Numbered from the stretch's first letter, positions 43,094 to 52,498 are shown. The stretch: 64,000 nt of DNA from SIG603 sp964370635 (GCA_964370635.1 CAYJJU010000003.1:62001-126000); one strand, 5' to 3'. The notes: generated by a model from the sequence alone, not told the origin. Program-made: numbers and translations.

Positions 43094-44584
43094 ATGAAAA
43101 AGTATAATTTACTCTTGGTCGACGACGAACAAATTGTATTAGATGGCTTGGAATATGCCGTCGACTGGGAAAGTTTTGGGTTTGAACTTGTAGGGAAATG
43201 CAACAGCATAAAGCAGGCTCTTGAGCTAATGTCAGACGTTAAGGTAGATGTTATTTTGACGGACATAGTAATGAATCAAGAAACGGGATTTGACCTGATA
43301 TCTCAAACTCAGGAAGAATATCCAAACATCAAATTTGTCATACTAAGCGGCCATAATGAGTTTGATTATGCGCTTAAGGCGCTAGACCTTGGCTGTGTAA
43401 ATTTTCTTACCAAACCTTTAGATTTCTCAAAATGTGAAGAAGTTTTTTCTAAAATTTACGAGGGTTTAATAGAAGACGAGGCGACAAATGAAAAATATCT
43501 TTTTATTGAGGAAATAAAAAAGACAAACTCGTTTAGATACATGTCCACGGCATCACGCACAAACGAAAAAGAAAGACTTGGTTTTGAAAAATATTTAGAC
43601 GGACTTGTGCCAAAATTTGGCGTTGTTTTGTTACACTGTGAAACAGACTGCCTAGAAGATGTGCTAGGGCTTTGTGAAACACACTTGTCGGGCTGTAAAA
43701 AGAATTCCTTTACCGTAAGCGATACAGAAGCCTGCATATTCCTCTGGGAAATTGAAGACGAAGAGAAAATTATAGCGCTAAATTCTGTGCTAAATCAAAA
43801 CAAATCTGAAAACTGCTATATTTCATGCAGTTCATTAAGCGATAACGCAGACGATTTCACTCTGCTTTTCCGACAAGCAAATATCTGCTTAAACTTTAGA
43901 TGTGTTTTAGGCGCAGAAAATGTTTTGAGATATGACGAAATATCAAAAATATTCTCTATAGACTTACTGCTTAACGATTTTGAGGAAAATGTAATTCGCC
44001 TGCTTATATTTAAGGAAAATTTGCCACTTGTAAATTATATAAAAAAAATAATTGCTGCATCTGATGAGATAGAGCAAATATATGCTTATTTAATATATAT
44101 GGTTATTATCATTGCAAACTTTTTTAAAGACAATGATTACAAAACCGATTACGACATAACGGCGGTTTCGCAAAAAATTCTCAGCCTGCAAATGGAAGAA
44201 TGCGTGCCATTTGCCGAAGAGTTTATACGTAACAGTTTTTCTTCAGTAAGCTACGACACAGGCAACTTTATCGTTTCTTCTGCAAAAGCATATATAGACT
44301 TTCATTTTTGTGAGTCCATCACGCTTAAAGACGTTGCCGCCCACATTTATATCAGTCACACATATTTAAGCAAACTGTTTTACAAAAGCACGGGAAAGCA
44401 TTTTATAGAATACCTAACGTCTTTGCGAATGGAAAAGGCAAAGGAATTAATGGGCGATGTATCCCTTAAAATTTACGATATAGCGGCACTTGTCGGATAT
44501 GAAAGCACAAAGCATTTCAATAAAATTTTCAAAGAATATACATCGTTTACGCCAAAGGAATACAGGAATGGAGCATTAAAATGA
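43094..44584 (+). CDS. Response regulator, REC plus AraC-type domain (YesN-like, long form)
   Basis: A 496-residue regulator: a receiver with D10/D11 and phospho-acceptor Asp57 (VILTDIVMN), a middle region of about 250 residues, and a C-terminal AraC-type domain (ITLKDVAAHIYISHTYLSKLF, IYDIAALVGYESTKHFNKIF). ATG at 43094 is preferred over TTG at 43085, which touches the AGGG ribosome binding site. Overlaps the kinase gene by 4 bp and is divergent from the sugar transporter it probably activates. Confidence 0.9.
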   Translation: MKKYNLLLVDDEQIVLDGLEYAVDWESFGFELVGKCNSIKQALELMSDVKVDVILTDIVMNQETGFDLISQTQEEYPNIKFVILSGHNEFDYALKALDLGCVNFLTKPLDFSKCEEVFSKIYEGLIEDEATNEKYLFIEEIKKTNSFRYMSTASRTNEKERLGFEKYLDGLVPKFGVVLLHCETDCLEDVLGLCETHLSGCKKNSFTVSDTEACIFLWEIEDEEKIIALNSVLNQNKSENCYISCSSLSDNADDFTLLFRQANICLNFRCVLGAENVLRYDEISKIFSIDLLLNDFEENVIRLLIFKENLPLVNYIKKIIAASDEIEQIYAYLIYMVIIIANFFKDNDYKTDYDITAVSQKILSLQMEECVPFAEEFIRNSFSSVSYDTGNFIVSSAKAYIDFHFCESITLKDVAAHIYISHTYLSKLFYKSTGKHFIEYLTSLRMEKAKELMGDVSLKIYDIAALVGYESTKHFNKIFKEYTSFTPKEYRNGALK

Positions 44585-46368
44585 AAATAGCAAATACTGT
44601 TTTCTATAAACTATTTAGGGCGCTCTCGATAAAGAAAAGGATAGTAATTATCATTATATTTTGTATAATGGTGCCAAATATACTACTAATGTTATTTTTT
44701 ATTTCCTATGCAGAAGAAGAATTTATAGACACTATGTATGAGGAATACAACACGACTGTGCGATATATAGAGGCAAACGTGGACGAGCAAATATCGCAAG
44801 TGAATAAATTTATGTTTGACTTGGTAAATAACAGCGATTTAACGCCGTTTGGAAGCGAAAATGAGGTAGAAAAATATTTAGAAGACCGTTTTGAGTTTTT
44901 TCCGGAAAACCTAAAATCCTATATCCTGAATTTCTCCTACGTTTCAAAAAACTATCAAGTAGGCATTGAGCTTTCTTCGACTTACGACCACAGTTATGTG
45001 CCCGATTATGATGAGTTTGTATCGTCATCATATTACGATACCCTTGACAGTAATTATACAACATGGATAAACACCTTGACAGAAAAAAATGTGTATTTAT
45101 TAAGAGACAATAATAATTCGTATCTATTTAATTATTTTTCTGTATTCATGCAAAATCCTAATTTTTCGGGGGGACACTTTGTTATAAACATAAGCCCTAA
45201 TTTCTTTTATAACCTCTATAGAGATTATACGGATATAAACAAATTATACCTTTGCAAAGACGATGAAATGATTATTAAGCTCAACAATTTCTATGATATA
45301 GAAGATGAGCCGTTCACGACCCAAACCTCGCTTGTAAATGTAAAATACAGCGAAATGTTCTCGGGTGATTACATAGTGCTTAAAACATCAAACATAATGC
45401 AAAGTTGGTATATCTTAATAGTTGCAGACAAAACCAAGGCCCTAGAAAATTACTATAGTCTCTTTGAAAGCTCGCTTATTGTGACGGCTGTTATCTTGCT
45501 GTTGTCGGTGTCGCTTGCACTAGTCTTGTCTGACAGCATAACCAGACCAATTAAAAAGACCATAAACCTCATATCGAAAACAAAAATCGACAGCGATAGG
45601 GACGAAAGCGAGTTTGACTTTTCAAGAGATGAAATCGGTATGCTAAATAAAAGTTATTTTGACATGCTAAAACGCAACAACCAATTAGTAAACGATTTGC
45701 TCTACAGCGAAAAGGAAAAAAATCACATTGAGCTCGAGCGTAAGCAGGCGACCCTAAACGCACTTAAAATGCAAATTAACCCGCATTTTCTCTACAACAC
45801 CCTCGATATTATAAGATGGAATGTAATCTTGCTTGAGCGCAAAAGGCAGGAAAACACAAGCAATATGATACTTCTTTTGTCCGACATGTTAAGATATGGC
45901 GTTAATTTTAGGGATGAGTTTACAACAATAAGTCGGGAAATTGAGCATATAAAGAAGTACATAAATCTTGTAAACTGTGCAAAAAATTACAGGGTAGAAC
46001 TTGTCCTTCCAAACAATTTAGACTTGTTTTCGGCCTGCAAGATAGTGCATTTAAGCTTTCAACCCTTGGTAGAAAATGCTATTGTTCACGGCTTAAAATC
46101 TAATAAGCTGAAAATTTGCATTAAATTTAGAATTAAAAAAGGGAAACTGCTTATCTCTATTTATGACAACGGAAAAGGCGTATCAAAGGAAAAATTAGAC
46201 TCGATAAACAGTCAGTTTTTAACCCACGGAAGGCAGGGCATAGGGCTTAAAAACGTCAGCAACAGGATAAAACTATATTTTGGCGAGGAGTATGGCATAA
46301 AAATATATAGTAAACAGGGGGTGTTTACAAATATTTCTATTGCAATACCACACGAAAATAAGGAGTAA
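44581..46368 (+). CDS. Sensor histidine kinase, YesM-like
   Basis: A 595-residue kinase. TM1 is at about 20-42, an extracellular sensor follows to about 298, TM2 at about 300-322 and HAMP at 325-380. The kinase domain has His402 in MQINPHFLYNTLDII, and the ATPase domain IYDNGKGVSKEKL and GIGLKNVSNRIKLYFG. Translationally coupled to the response regulator. Likely senses the sugar carried by the adjacent transporter or its binding protein. Confidence 0.9.
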   Translation: MKIANTVFYKLFRALSIKKRIVIIIIFCIMVPNILLMLFFISYAEEEFIDTMYEEYNTTVRYIEANVDEQISQVNKFMFDLVNNSDLTPFGSENEVEKYLEDRFEFFPENLKSYILNFSYVSKNYQVGIELSSTYDHSYVPDYDEFVSSSYYDTLDSNYTTWINTLTEKNVYLLRDNNNSYLFNYFSVFMQNPNFSGGHFVINISPNFFYNLYRDYTDINKLYLCKDDEMIIKLNNFYDIEDEPFTTQTSLVNVKYSEMFSGDYIVLKTSNIMQSWYILIVADKTKALENYYSLFESSLIVTAVILLLSVSLALVLSDSITRPIKKTINLISKTKIDSDRDESEFDFSRDEIGMLNKSYFDMLKRNNQLVNDLLYSEKEKNHIELERKQATLNALKMQINPHFLYNTLDIIRWNVILLERKRQENTSNMILLLSDMLRYGVNFRDEFTTISREIEHIKKYINLVNCAKNYRVELVLPNNLDLFSACKIVHLSFQPLVENAIVHGLKSNKLKICIKFRIKKGKLLISIYDNGKGVSKEKLDSINSQFLTHGRQGIGLKNVSNRIKLYFGEEYGIKIYSKQGVFTNISIAIPHENKE

Positions 46369-46372
46369 TTTT

Positions 46373-47041
46373 TTATAACTTATCTAAAATTTTACCATCT
46401 GTAGAGATAGTCACCACTTGCCAAGGCATGAACTTTCCGCTTGCCTTAAGTGCGTTTACGGTGGCTTTTTCTATTCCACCACAGCAAGGAACTTCCATAC
46501 GGGCTACAGTGACACTTTTTATATTGTTATTTGCAATGATTTTTGTGAGTTTATCGGTGTAATCGCCCTCGTCAAGTTTAGGGCAGCCGATTAAAGTTAT
46601 CTTGTTTTTCATGAATTCATTATGAAAATTTGCATAGGCGTAAGCCGTGCAGTCTGCCGCAATTAAAAGATGCGCATCATTAAAATAAGATGCGTTTTCA
46701 GGCACAAGTTTTATCTGCACAGGCCACTGTCTAAGCGCCGATGTCGGTGTGCCTACAAAGTTGCTTGTAAACTGCTCTTTTGGCTTTAACTCTTTAGAGT
46801 TACTGCCCGGACATCCTAGGGGAAGTGGCTTGTCGGCTTTTAGGGAAACATCTTTATCCGAAAAACTAATTGCATTTACAGGACATACGGGAAGGCAGTT
46901 GCCTATTCCGTCGCAATAATCTTCACGAGTCACCCTTGCTTTTCCGTCTATCATTTCAATGGCGCTTTGCTTGCAAGCACCTGCACAAAGTCCGCAACCC
47001 ACGCATTTTTCTTCATCAATTTTAATTACTTTTTTACTCAT
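46373..47041 (-). CDS. 4Fe-4S dicluster ferredoxin-like protein
   Basis: A 222-residue protein. The N-terminal ferredoxin domain has cluster motif C13-x2-C16-x2-C19-x3-C23 and a second set C43-x5-C49-x3-C53-P. The remaining ~150 residues form a separate domain with conserved CPGSNSKEL and VPCCGGIEKA motifs whose cysteines may bind more metal. Proteins of this type are often found near hybrid-cluster protein genes in anaerobes and divergent from a Crp/Fnr regulator, as here. Probable redox or nitrosative-stress role; inference from context. Confidence 0.85.
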   Translation of the reverse strand: MSKKVIKIDEEKCVGCGLCAGACKQSAIEMIDGKARVTREDYCDGIGNCLPVCPVNAISFSDKDVSLKADKPLPLGCPGSNSKELKPKEQFTSNFVGTPTSALRQWPVQIKLVPENASYFNDAHLLIAADCTAYAYANFHNEFMKNKITLIGCPKLDEGDYTDKLTKIIANNNIKSVTVARMEVPCCGGIEKATVNALKASGKFMPWQVVTISTDGKILDKL

Positions 47042-47075
47042 TATTTTAATCTCCTTAATTTTGTTTAATTTATTA

Positions 47076-47105
47076 TTGACTAATTTACCCTAATAATAAT
47101 ATAAT
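47076..47105 (+). promoter_or_regulatory. Promoter of the Crp/Fnr-type regulator
   Basis: TTGACT, 18 bp, TATAAT, 42 bp before the start codon. An inverted repeat GTTGT-CTAA-ACAAC (47121-47134) lies in the leader just downstream and may be an autoregulatory operator. Confidence 0.6.
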
Positions 47106-47147
47106 TAAAACAAGATTTCTGTTGTCTAAACAACGAAAGGTGGATTT

Positions 47148-47804
47148 ATGCAAAATAATTATAATAAAATTTTGGGACATAGGCTTTTTAATGATATTTT
47201 GGAAAAAGATTTCAATTCTATGCTTACTTGCCTTAGTACCATTGAGAAAAGTTATGGCAAAAATGAAGTTATATTAAATGAGGGTGAGGGCGTAAACTTT
47301 GTGGGGGCAGTGCTTGAAGGCTCTGTAAAAATTATTAAGAGCGATTACGACGGCAATGAGGCGATTATAGCCGAAATACCCGAGGGCGATATTTTTGCCG
47401 AAGTATTCGCCTGTGCAGAAGTTTTTAAAAGCCCCGTGTCTATAATTTCTGCATCAAAAAGCAGGGTTTTATTTTTTGATTATCGAAAAATAATCACAAG
47501 TTGCAGCTCGTCATGTGTTTTTCATCAAAAACTAATTTCTAACATGCTAAATGTAATTGCAAATAAGAGCCTATATCTTAACAGAAGAATAGATATAATT
47601 TCCAAAAAGTCATTAAGGGGTAAAATCCTAACATATTTTTACTATGAGAGCATGGGGAGAAAGCGCTTTTCTATATCCATGAAAAGGGAAGAGCTCGCAA
47701 ATTTTTTATGCGCCGACAGAAGTGCACTATCAAACGAGCTTTCAAAAATGAAAAAAGATGGGCTGATTGATTATAGTAAAAATGAGTTTGTGCTATTAAA
47801 ATAA
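47148..47804 (+). CDS. Crp/Fnr-family transcriptional regulator
   Basis: A 218-residue regulator with an N-terminal cyclic-nucleotide-binding-like beta barrel (NEGEGVNFVGAVLEGSVKII, IAEIPEGDIFAEVFAC), a dimer helix, and a C-terminal winged helix (MKREELANFLCADRSALSNEL). No N-terminal Fe-S cysteine cluster of the Fnr type is seen, so the effector is unknown. Divergent from the ferredoxin-like gene, which is its likely target; compare the HcpR-type arrangement. Confidence 0.9.
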   Translation: MQNNYNKILGHRLFNDILEKDFNSMLTCLSTIEKSYGKNEVILNEGEGVNFVGAVLEGSVKIIKSDYDGNEAIIAEIPEGDIFAEVFACAEVFKSPVSIISASKSRVLFFDYRKIITSCSSSCVFHQKLISNMLNVIANKSLYLNRRIDIISKKSLRGKILTYFYYESMGRKRFSISMKREELANFLCADRSALSNELSKMKKDGLIDYSKNEFVLLK

Positions 47805-47836
47805 AACGCTGTGACAAATTGTCACAGCGTTTTTCT
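47804..47836. terminator. Bidirectional terminator
   Basis: A perfect 13-bp stem AAACGCTGTGACA/TGTCACAGCGTTT with a short loop, T residues following on both strands. Shared by the Crp/Fnr gene and the convergent aldo/keto reductase gene. Confidence 0.9.
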
Positions 47837-48981
47837 TATCCAAATATTTCTTTCGCCTGTTTCATGTTCTCTCTAATTTTAACTTCAAACGGACAGTTTT
47901 TCTCGCATTTTCCACACATAATGCAGTCGCTTGCATTTGCGTTTAGGGAATTATAATGAGACAGTATGGTCGGGGGTATTTCGCTGTTTTCTCGTGCTAT
48001 ATCCAAAAATTTTGTAACGGTCGCAATGTCTATATTAGAGGGACATGGCAAGCAGTGATTACAGTACATGCACTTGCCTGTCATTTTTATTTTTCCAGTA
48101 CCACTCAAAACCTCTGTATAGTCTTTTTCCTCGTCTGAGCAGTCTAGGTAAGAAAGTGAATGGTTAAGCTCGTCGACATTGGAACAGCCTATCAAAACAG
48201 AAGTAACCGCCGGGCGAGTTAACGAGTAATGACAGCACTGCGAAACTGTCATTGCCTTACCAAATGGTGAGCTTTCTGCCTTTAACAGTGTGCCCGCACC
48301 GAGAGCCTTCATGACGGTTATTCCAACTCCTAGCGTTTCGCAGGCGGTATATAATTTTTGCCTTGTAGAGTTTACAGTCCATTCCGATTTGCCAAGATTT
48401 TTGTGTTCAATCAAGTCCATAACATCGGTATTTTCATCTTCAAGGTCATATGCTGGGTTTATACTGAACATCAAAACATCAATTAATCCGCTTTCCACCA
48501 TTTTAAGCGCGACAAGTGGGTTGTGTGAACTTACGCCGATATGGCCAATGACGCCTTTTTCTTTTAAGGACTTTGCGTATTCAATGATTTCTCCGCCAAA
48601 AACTATATCATAATCTTCAAAACTATCCACATAATGAATCATGCCAACATCAATATAGTCGGTTTGAAGGTGAGCCAGTAAGTCGTCAAATGATTTTTTT
48701 GTTTTTTCTATGTCACGAGTGCGCTCATATTGTCCGTTTTGCATTACCGTACATAGATGCCCTTGTATAAGCATCTTTTCTCTGCGGCCCACAAGCGCCT
48801 TTCCGATAGCCACTCTTACTTCGGGTTGGGGCATAAAGATATCAATGTAATTGACACCCTTATCCATAGCGGCGTTTATTACCTCACTCACAAGATCTTG
48901 TGGCTTGTCATTAAACCACTCGCCACCAAGTCCTATAATGCTTACGTCTAAATTAGTTCTTCCAAGTTTTCTGTACTGCAT
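47836..48981 (-). CDS. Aldo/keto reductase with C-terminal 4Fe-4S domain
   Basis: A 381-residue oxidoreductase. The N-terminal TIM barrel of the aldo/keto reductase family begins YRKLGRTNLDVSIIGLGG and contains the cofactor/active-site stretches (MDKGVNYIDIF, IGVSSHNPL). The C-terminal ~90 residues have cysteine sets CMYCNHCLPCP and CIMCGKCEKNCP, as in the ferredoxin-linked subgroup of anaerobes. In the usual active-site Tyr position the protein has Phe (NYIDIFMPQ), also seen in this subgroup. Start 48981 follows GGAGG; it is 13 bp after the SDR gene in one operon. Confidence 0.9.
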   Translation of the reverse strand: MQYRKLGRTNLDVSIIGLGGEWFNDKPQDLVSEVINAAMDKGVNYIDIFMPQPEVRVAIGKALVGRREKMLIQGHLCTVMQNGQYERTRDIEKTKKSFDDLLAHLQTDYIDVGMIHYVDSFEDYDIVFGGEIIEYAKSLKEKGVIGHIGVSSHNPLVALKMVESGLIDVLMFSINPAYDLEDENTDVMDLIEHKNLGKSEWTVNSTRQKLYTACETLGVGITVMKALGAGTLLKAESSPFGKAMTVSQCCHYSLTRPAVTSVLIGCSNVDELNHSLSYLDCSDEEKDYTEVLSGTGKIKMTGKCMYCNHCLPCPSNIDIATVTKFLDIARENSEIPPTILSHYNSLNANASDCIMCGKCEKNCPFEVKIRENMKQAKEIFG

Positions 48982-48994
48982 ATTTGCCTCCATA

Positions 48995-49717
48995 TTAAGC
49001 ATCTTGTTTTGTGTCGGCTATTTGAATTTCTCTTAAATTAACACCCTGCGGTAATTCGTAGGCGAATTTTATGGTTTTTGCAACATCTTCTGCGGTAATA
49101 GCGCCCACACCGGTGGACTCTTTCCACTGATTATAGCCGTTCTTAATGTCGTCACTAGTGGTGTGGCTTAAAAGCTCGGTCGAAACTGCACCGGGGCAAA
49201 TTCTCATAACTCTGACATTATATGGTGATAACTCGCCTCTTGCAACTTCTGAAAGTCCTACCACACCGTATTTTGTGGCGCAATATGCCGCATGATTTCC
49301 AAAAGGCTTAACGCCGGCTATAGACGATAGATTTATAATAGTTCCACTTTGCCTATCTTTCATATCATTCATGACAATTTGCATGCCGTTCATGACGCCC
49401 ATAACATTTACATTTAGCATGTCTTGCCACTCTTTTGGGTCTTGGTTTTCAAGATTGCCAAGTAGCATTATTCCCGCATTATTTATGATTAAATCGGTTT
49501 TGCCATAAACTGCCTCCGCTTTTCTTACTGCTTTTTCAAAGGCGTCTTTGTCGGTTACATCTACTTTTTCACAAATAGTGTTTTCAAGGCAAAGTTCTTC
49601 CAATTTTTCAAGTCTTCTTGCAAGTAGTAAAAGGGGATAGCCTGCTTTATTGAATTCCAAAGCCAAGGCCTTACCAAACCCTGAGCTTGCACCTGTAATT
49701 ACAACTAATTTTTTCAT
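48995..49717 (-). CDS. Short-chain dehydrogenase/reductase
   Basis: A 240-residue cytoplasmic NAD(P)-dependent oxidoreductase. Cofactor motif TGASSGFGKAL, NNAG motif (LIINNAGIML), and catalytic Ser/Tyr/Lys (INLSSIAG, YCATKYG) are all present. Ribosome binding site GAGGAG. First gene of an SDR-aldo/keto reductase operon divergent from an HxlR regulator, a pairing typical of carbonyl or electrophile response. Confidence 0.93.
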   Translation of the reverse strand: MKKLVVITGASSGFGKALALEFNKAGYPLLLLARRLEKLEELCLENTICEKVDVTDKDAFEKAVRKAEAVYGKTDLIINNAGIMLLGNLENQDPKEWQDMLNVNVMGVMNGMQIVMNDMKDRQSGTIINLSSIAGVKPFGNHAAYCATKYGVVGLSEVARGELSPYNVRVMRICPGAVSTELLSHTTSDDIKNGYNQWKESTGVGAITAEDVAKTIKFAYELPQGVNLREIQIADTKQDA

Positions 49718-49735
49718 GATGTTTTCTCCTCTTAA

Positions 49736-49811
49736 TTGACATTTTTATTATTATAGTATAAAATACTGTAATAGATATTTTTATTATATGAGCGAATAGT
49801 AAATTAGTCAA
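49736..49811. promoter_or_regulatory. Divergent promoters with a central dyad, HxlR control region
   Basis: Plus strand: TTGACA (49736-49741), 17 bp, TAAAAT (49759-49764) for hxlR. Minus strand: TTGACT (49806-49811), 17 bp, TATAAT (49783-49788) for the SDR operon. The dyad AGTAT-AAA-ATACT (49755-49767) covers the hxlR -10 and lies just downstream of the SDR start point, a suitable operator for repressing both. Confidence 0.65.
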
Positions 49812-49851
49812 TAAGGCACATTTTTTTCGTTTAGAGAAGGAAAGGTAACTA

Positions 49852-50199
49852 ATGGATAAAATAATTGTAAACTCTGAAATTGAGGTAACCCTTAAAATAA
49901 TAGGTGGCAAATGCAAGCCCTTAATTTTATACATGCTCATAGAGGACGGGACTATGAGATTTAAAGATTTAATGGCGGCCGTTACACAAGTTTCTCAAAA
50001 AACGCTGACAAATCAACTTAGGGAGCTTGAAACAGATGGCCTAATAACAAGAAAAGCATACAGCGAAATCCCACCACGAGTTGAATATTCTGTAACGGAA
50101 AAAGGAAGAACGCTTTTTCCAATACTTGAATTGATGTGTGAGTGGGGCGAAAAAAATAAAGGCGAAAGATTTGAACTTATAAATCCACAATGCCTGTAA
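49852..50199 (+). CDS. HxlR-family transcriptional regulator
   Basis: A 115-residue winged-helix dimer of the HxlR/YodB type. Typical features are the N-terminal VTLKIIGGKCKPLILYML (usual GGKWK), MRFKDLMAAVTQVSQKTLTNQL as recognition helix and RKAYSEIPPRVEYSVTEKG as the wing. Cys23 in GGKCK replaces the usual Trp and could be redox- or electrophile-reactive; inference. Divergent from the SDR/aldo-keto reductase operon. Confidence 0.9.
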   Translation: MDKIIVNSEIEVTLKIIGGKCKPLILYMLIEDGTMRFKDLMAAVTQVSQKTLTNQLRELETDGLITRKAYSEIPPRVEYSVTEKGRTLFPILELMCEWGEKNKGERFELINPQCL

Positions 50200-50227
50200 A
50201 AGTTTCATGTTTTAATATAAGTTAATA

Positions 50228-50262
50228 AAAATCGCCTATCGTTTTCGATAGGCGATTTTATC
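50228..50262. terminator. Bidirectional terminator
   Basis: A perfect 14-bp stem with TTTT loop (50228-50241 with 50246-50259), A- and T-rich ends on both sides. Ends the hxlR and the convergent GGDEF/EAL gene. Confidence 0.9.
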
Positions 50263-52498
50263 ATAATTTCATTATACTTTCATCACTGTCACAAAATGTT
50301 TTAAAATCATATTCTGACATCGGTTTTGCGTAATAATATCCTTGTACAATGTCGCATTCCATTTCTTTTAATATGAGTAAATCCTCTAAGGTTTCTACTC
50401 CTTCGGCGACAGTGCTTATGTTTAAGGCTTTAGACAGTCTTATTACACTTGCCACGACCGCTATACTGCGCTCACGAGTTTGTGACTGGGCAAAAAAGCT
50501 TCGGTCTAGTTTTAAAACGTCTACCGGCGTGTTTTTTAGCAGTCCCAAAGAGCTATAACCTATGCCGAAATCGTCCATAAAGACCTTAAAGCCCTCTTTA
50601 TGCAAATCGTTTATAAAGGAATTTAAATCGAAATCGGTGCTGAGCATGCTGGTTTCGGTTATTTCTATTCCCAAATATTTTGGATTAACATCATATTTTT
50701 TGCATATAGCCGTCAGTTTTGGAACAAAATCTGCAGAATATAAATTCTTTCTTGAGAAATTTACCGAGATAACAAAAGGTTTTCTTCCGTCTTTTTTCCA
50801 CAAATTCAAAAAATTGCAAGCTTTTTCAAACATGTACATGTCAAGTTTTAATATAAATCCATTTTTTTCAAAAAGCGGAATAAATTCATTTGGAGCCCTA
50901 AATCCTGTGGTGGGGCTTATCCATCTTACAAGCGCCTCGGCCGCAATCATCTCGCCCGATTTTAAACCTAATTCAGGCTGTAAAACCATCTTGAATTCGC
51001 CGTCTAAAAGCGCTTTTTCCATGGTGTTTTCCATTTCTTTCGCCTTTATTGCATCGCTTAAATATTCGTCTGTGAAAATACTGTTATGCGATTTTTCTTC
51101 CTTTGCGTTATGGTGGGCAATATTTACTTTTTCAATACAAGCCTGGATGTCGGACAAGTCGCTTTCGTTTATATAATAAAAACCTGAAACTATTCGTAAA
51201 TTATATTTAAAACTTTCGCCTAAGTTTTTGTATAATCTGCGTTTATAGTCGTCGTACCAATGCTCTGTTTCGTCTTTTGAATACGCAATCAAAGTCAAAA
51301 ATTCATCATTGTATATATGCGAGGACAGTGAAGCGTATTTGACGTCTGACTCAATGGCGCGGGCCATGCTTTTTAGTATTTTATCGCCCTCTAAAACGCT
51401 AAGGGTTTCATTGACTAGCCTAAAGTTTTCTATATCAAATTTTATAAGCAAAAACTTTTTCGTATGATGCTCGCTTATAAACTTAGGGGCTTCTAATTTA
51501 AACTTCACCAAGGTATTTAGTCGTGTAAGCGGTGAAACATAGGCAATTTCTTCAAGATTTTTAAGGTGCTTACGGCGAGTTTTTCCCATTAAATAAGCAA
51601 ACAAGCATATAATTACCACCAAAGATGTAGAAACGACTGTGCTTATAATTACAATGTGGTTTGTAGTAGACTGAATAATTGTTTCGGGGATAATCGACAT
51701 TATAGACCAGTTTTTTACACCTACAGGCGTGTAAATTAATCGGTATAATTTTCCGTTAAACACAATTTTTTTCTCTCCGGCACTTCCGCTTGCAATATCT
51801 GATTTAAGAGAGTCAAGCTGCTCGTAATCTGATAAATTAAAGTTAGTAATAACATCAAACGCATTTTCAGACGGAGTAAAATATGTATTGTCGACACCGT
51901 TTGATATTATATTTCCCTTGCTATCAATCAACAGATTTGCAAAAATTCCATCGATGGGGTTTCCGAAAGTATCGTTAAGCGTTTCGACATAATTAAGTCC
52001 TGCCAAAACTCCACGAATTTCACCGTTTGCAATCATCGGCGTAGAGATAACTATGGTGCAAATTCCGTTTTGGTCGGTAGCAATCAAGTCGCTTATTGTA
52101 GTTTCACCATTCATGGCATTTTGAAAATAATCTTCTTCAAAGGCATCTCCAATATTTCCATCGCTTCCAACTGCATAGCCGTATGGATTTATTACCATTA
52201 CATAATCAAAACTCTCAGAAATATAATCATACTCACCGGATTCGTAATCAACATATCTCAAATAATCCCAAACCGGAAGTAAAGACGCTGTCGATTCAAG
52301 TAGATTAATATTTGATTCAAATTCCAGTTTAAATGTGTCTACATTGTTATCCATCAATTGCTGAAGGCTTTGATTAGACAGCCCGTTAATTTCATCTCTT
52401 ATAAAAAAGTTATAAATAAGTGTCGAAAAAATTAGAAGTATAACAACCACAAAAGCAGCAATCAACTGCAATAACTGATTTTTTAGTAAATTTTTCAT
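50261..52498 (-). CDS. Membrane-bound c-di-GMP phosphodiesterase: Cache sensor, degenerate GGDEF, EAL
   Basis: A 745-residue signalling protein. TM1 is at about 10-32, an extracellular dCache-like sensor extends to about 275, TM2 at about 280-303. A GGDEF-like domain (about 330-470) follows with the active-site motif changed to YNDEF, so cyclase activity is unlikely. The EAL domain (about 485-735) keeps AAEALVRW, the metal motif MDDFGIGYSSL and LKLDRSFF, so it should hydrolyse c-di-GMP. It shares an operon with a solute-binding lipoprotein 32 bp upstream, suggesting binding-protein-dependent sensing. Confidence 0.92.
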   Translation of the reverse strand: MKNLLKNQLLQLIAAFVVVILLIFSTLIYNFFIRDEINGLSNQSLQQLMDNNVDTFKLEFESNINLLESTASLLPVWDYLRYVDYESGEYDYISESFDYVMVINPYGYAVGSDGNIGDAFEEDYFQNAMNGETTISDLIATDQNGICTIVISTPMIANGEIRGVLAGLNYVETLNDTFGNPIDGIFANLLIDSKGNIISNGVDNTYFTPSENAFDVITNFNLSDYEQLDSLKSDIASGSAGEKKIVFNGKLYRLIYTPVGVKNWSIMSIIPETIIQSTTNHIVIISTVVSTSLVVIICLFAYLMGKTRRKHLKNLEEIAYVSPLTRLNTLVKFKLEAPKFISEHHTKKFLLIKFDIENFRLVNETLSVLEGDKILKSMARAIESDVKYASLSSHIYNDEFLTLIAYSKDETEHWYDDYKRRLYKNLGESFKYNLRIVSGFYYINESDLSDIQACIEKVNIAHHNAKEEKSHNSIFTDEYLSDAIKAKEMENTMEKALLDGEFKMVLQPELGLKSGEMIAAEALVRWISPTTGFRAPNEFIPLFEKNGFILKLDMYMFEKACNFLNLWKKDGRKPFVISVNFSRKNLYSADFVPKLTAICKKYDVNPKYLGIEITETSMLSTDFDLNSFINDLHKEGFKVFMDDFGIGYSSLGLLKNTPVDVLKLDRSFFAQSQTRERSIAVVASVIRLSKALNISTVAEGVETLEDLLILKEMECDIVQGYYYAKPMSEYDFKTFCDSDESIMKL

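Noticed and set aside
49671..49940. Minus-strand frame overlapping the HxlR gene
   Set aside because: Antisense to a clear HxlR gene and crosses both divergent promoters.
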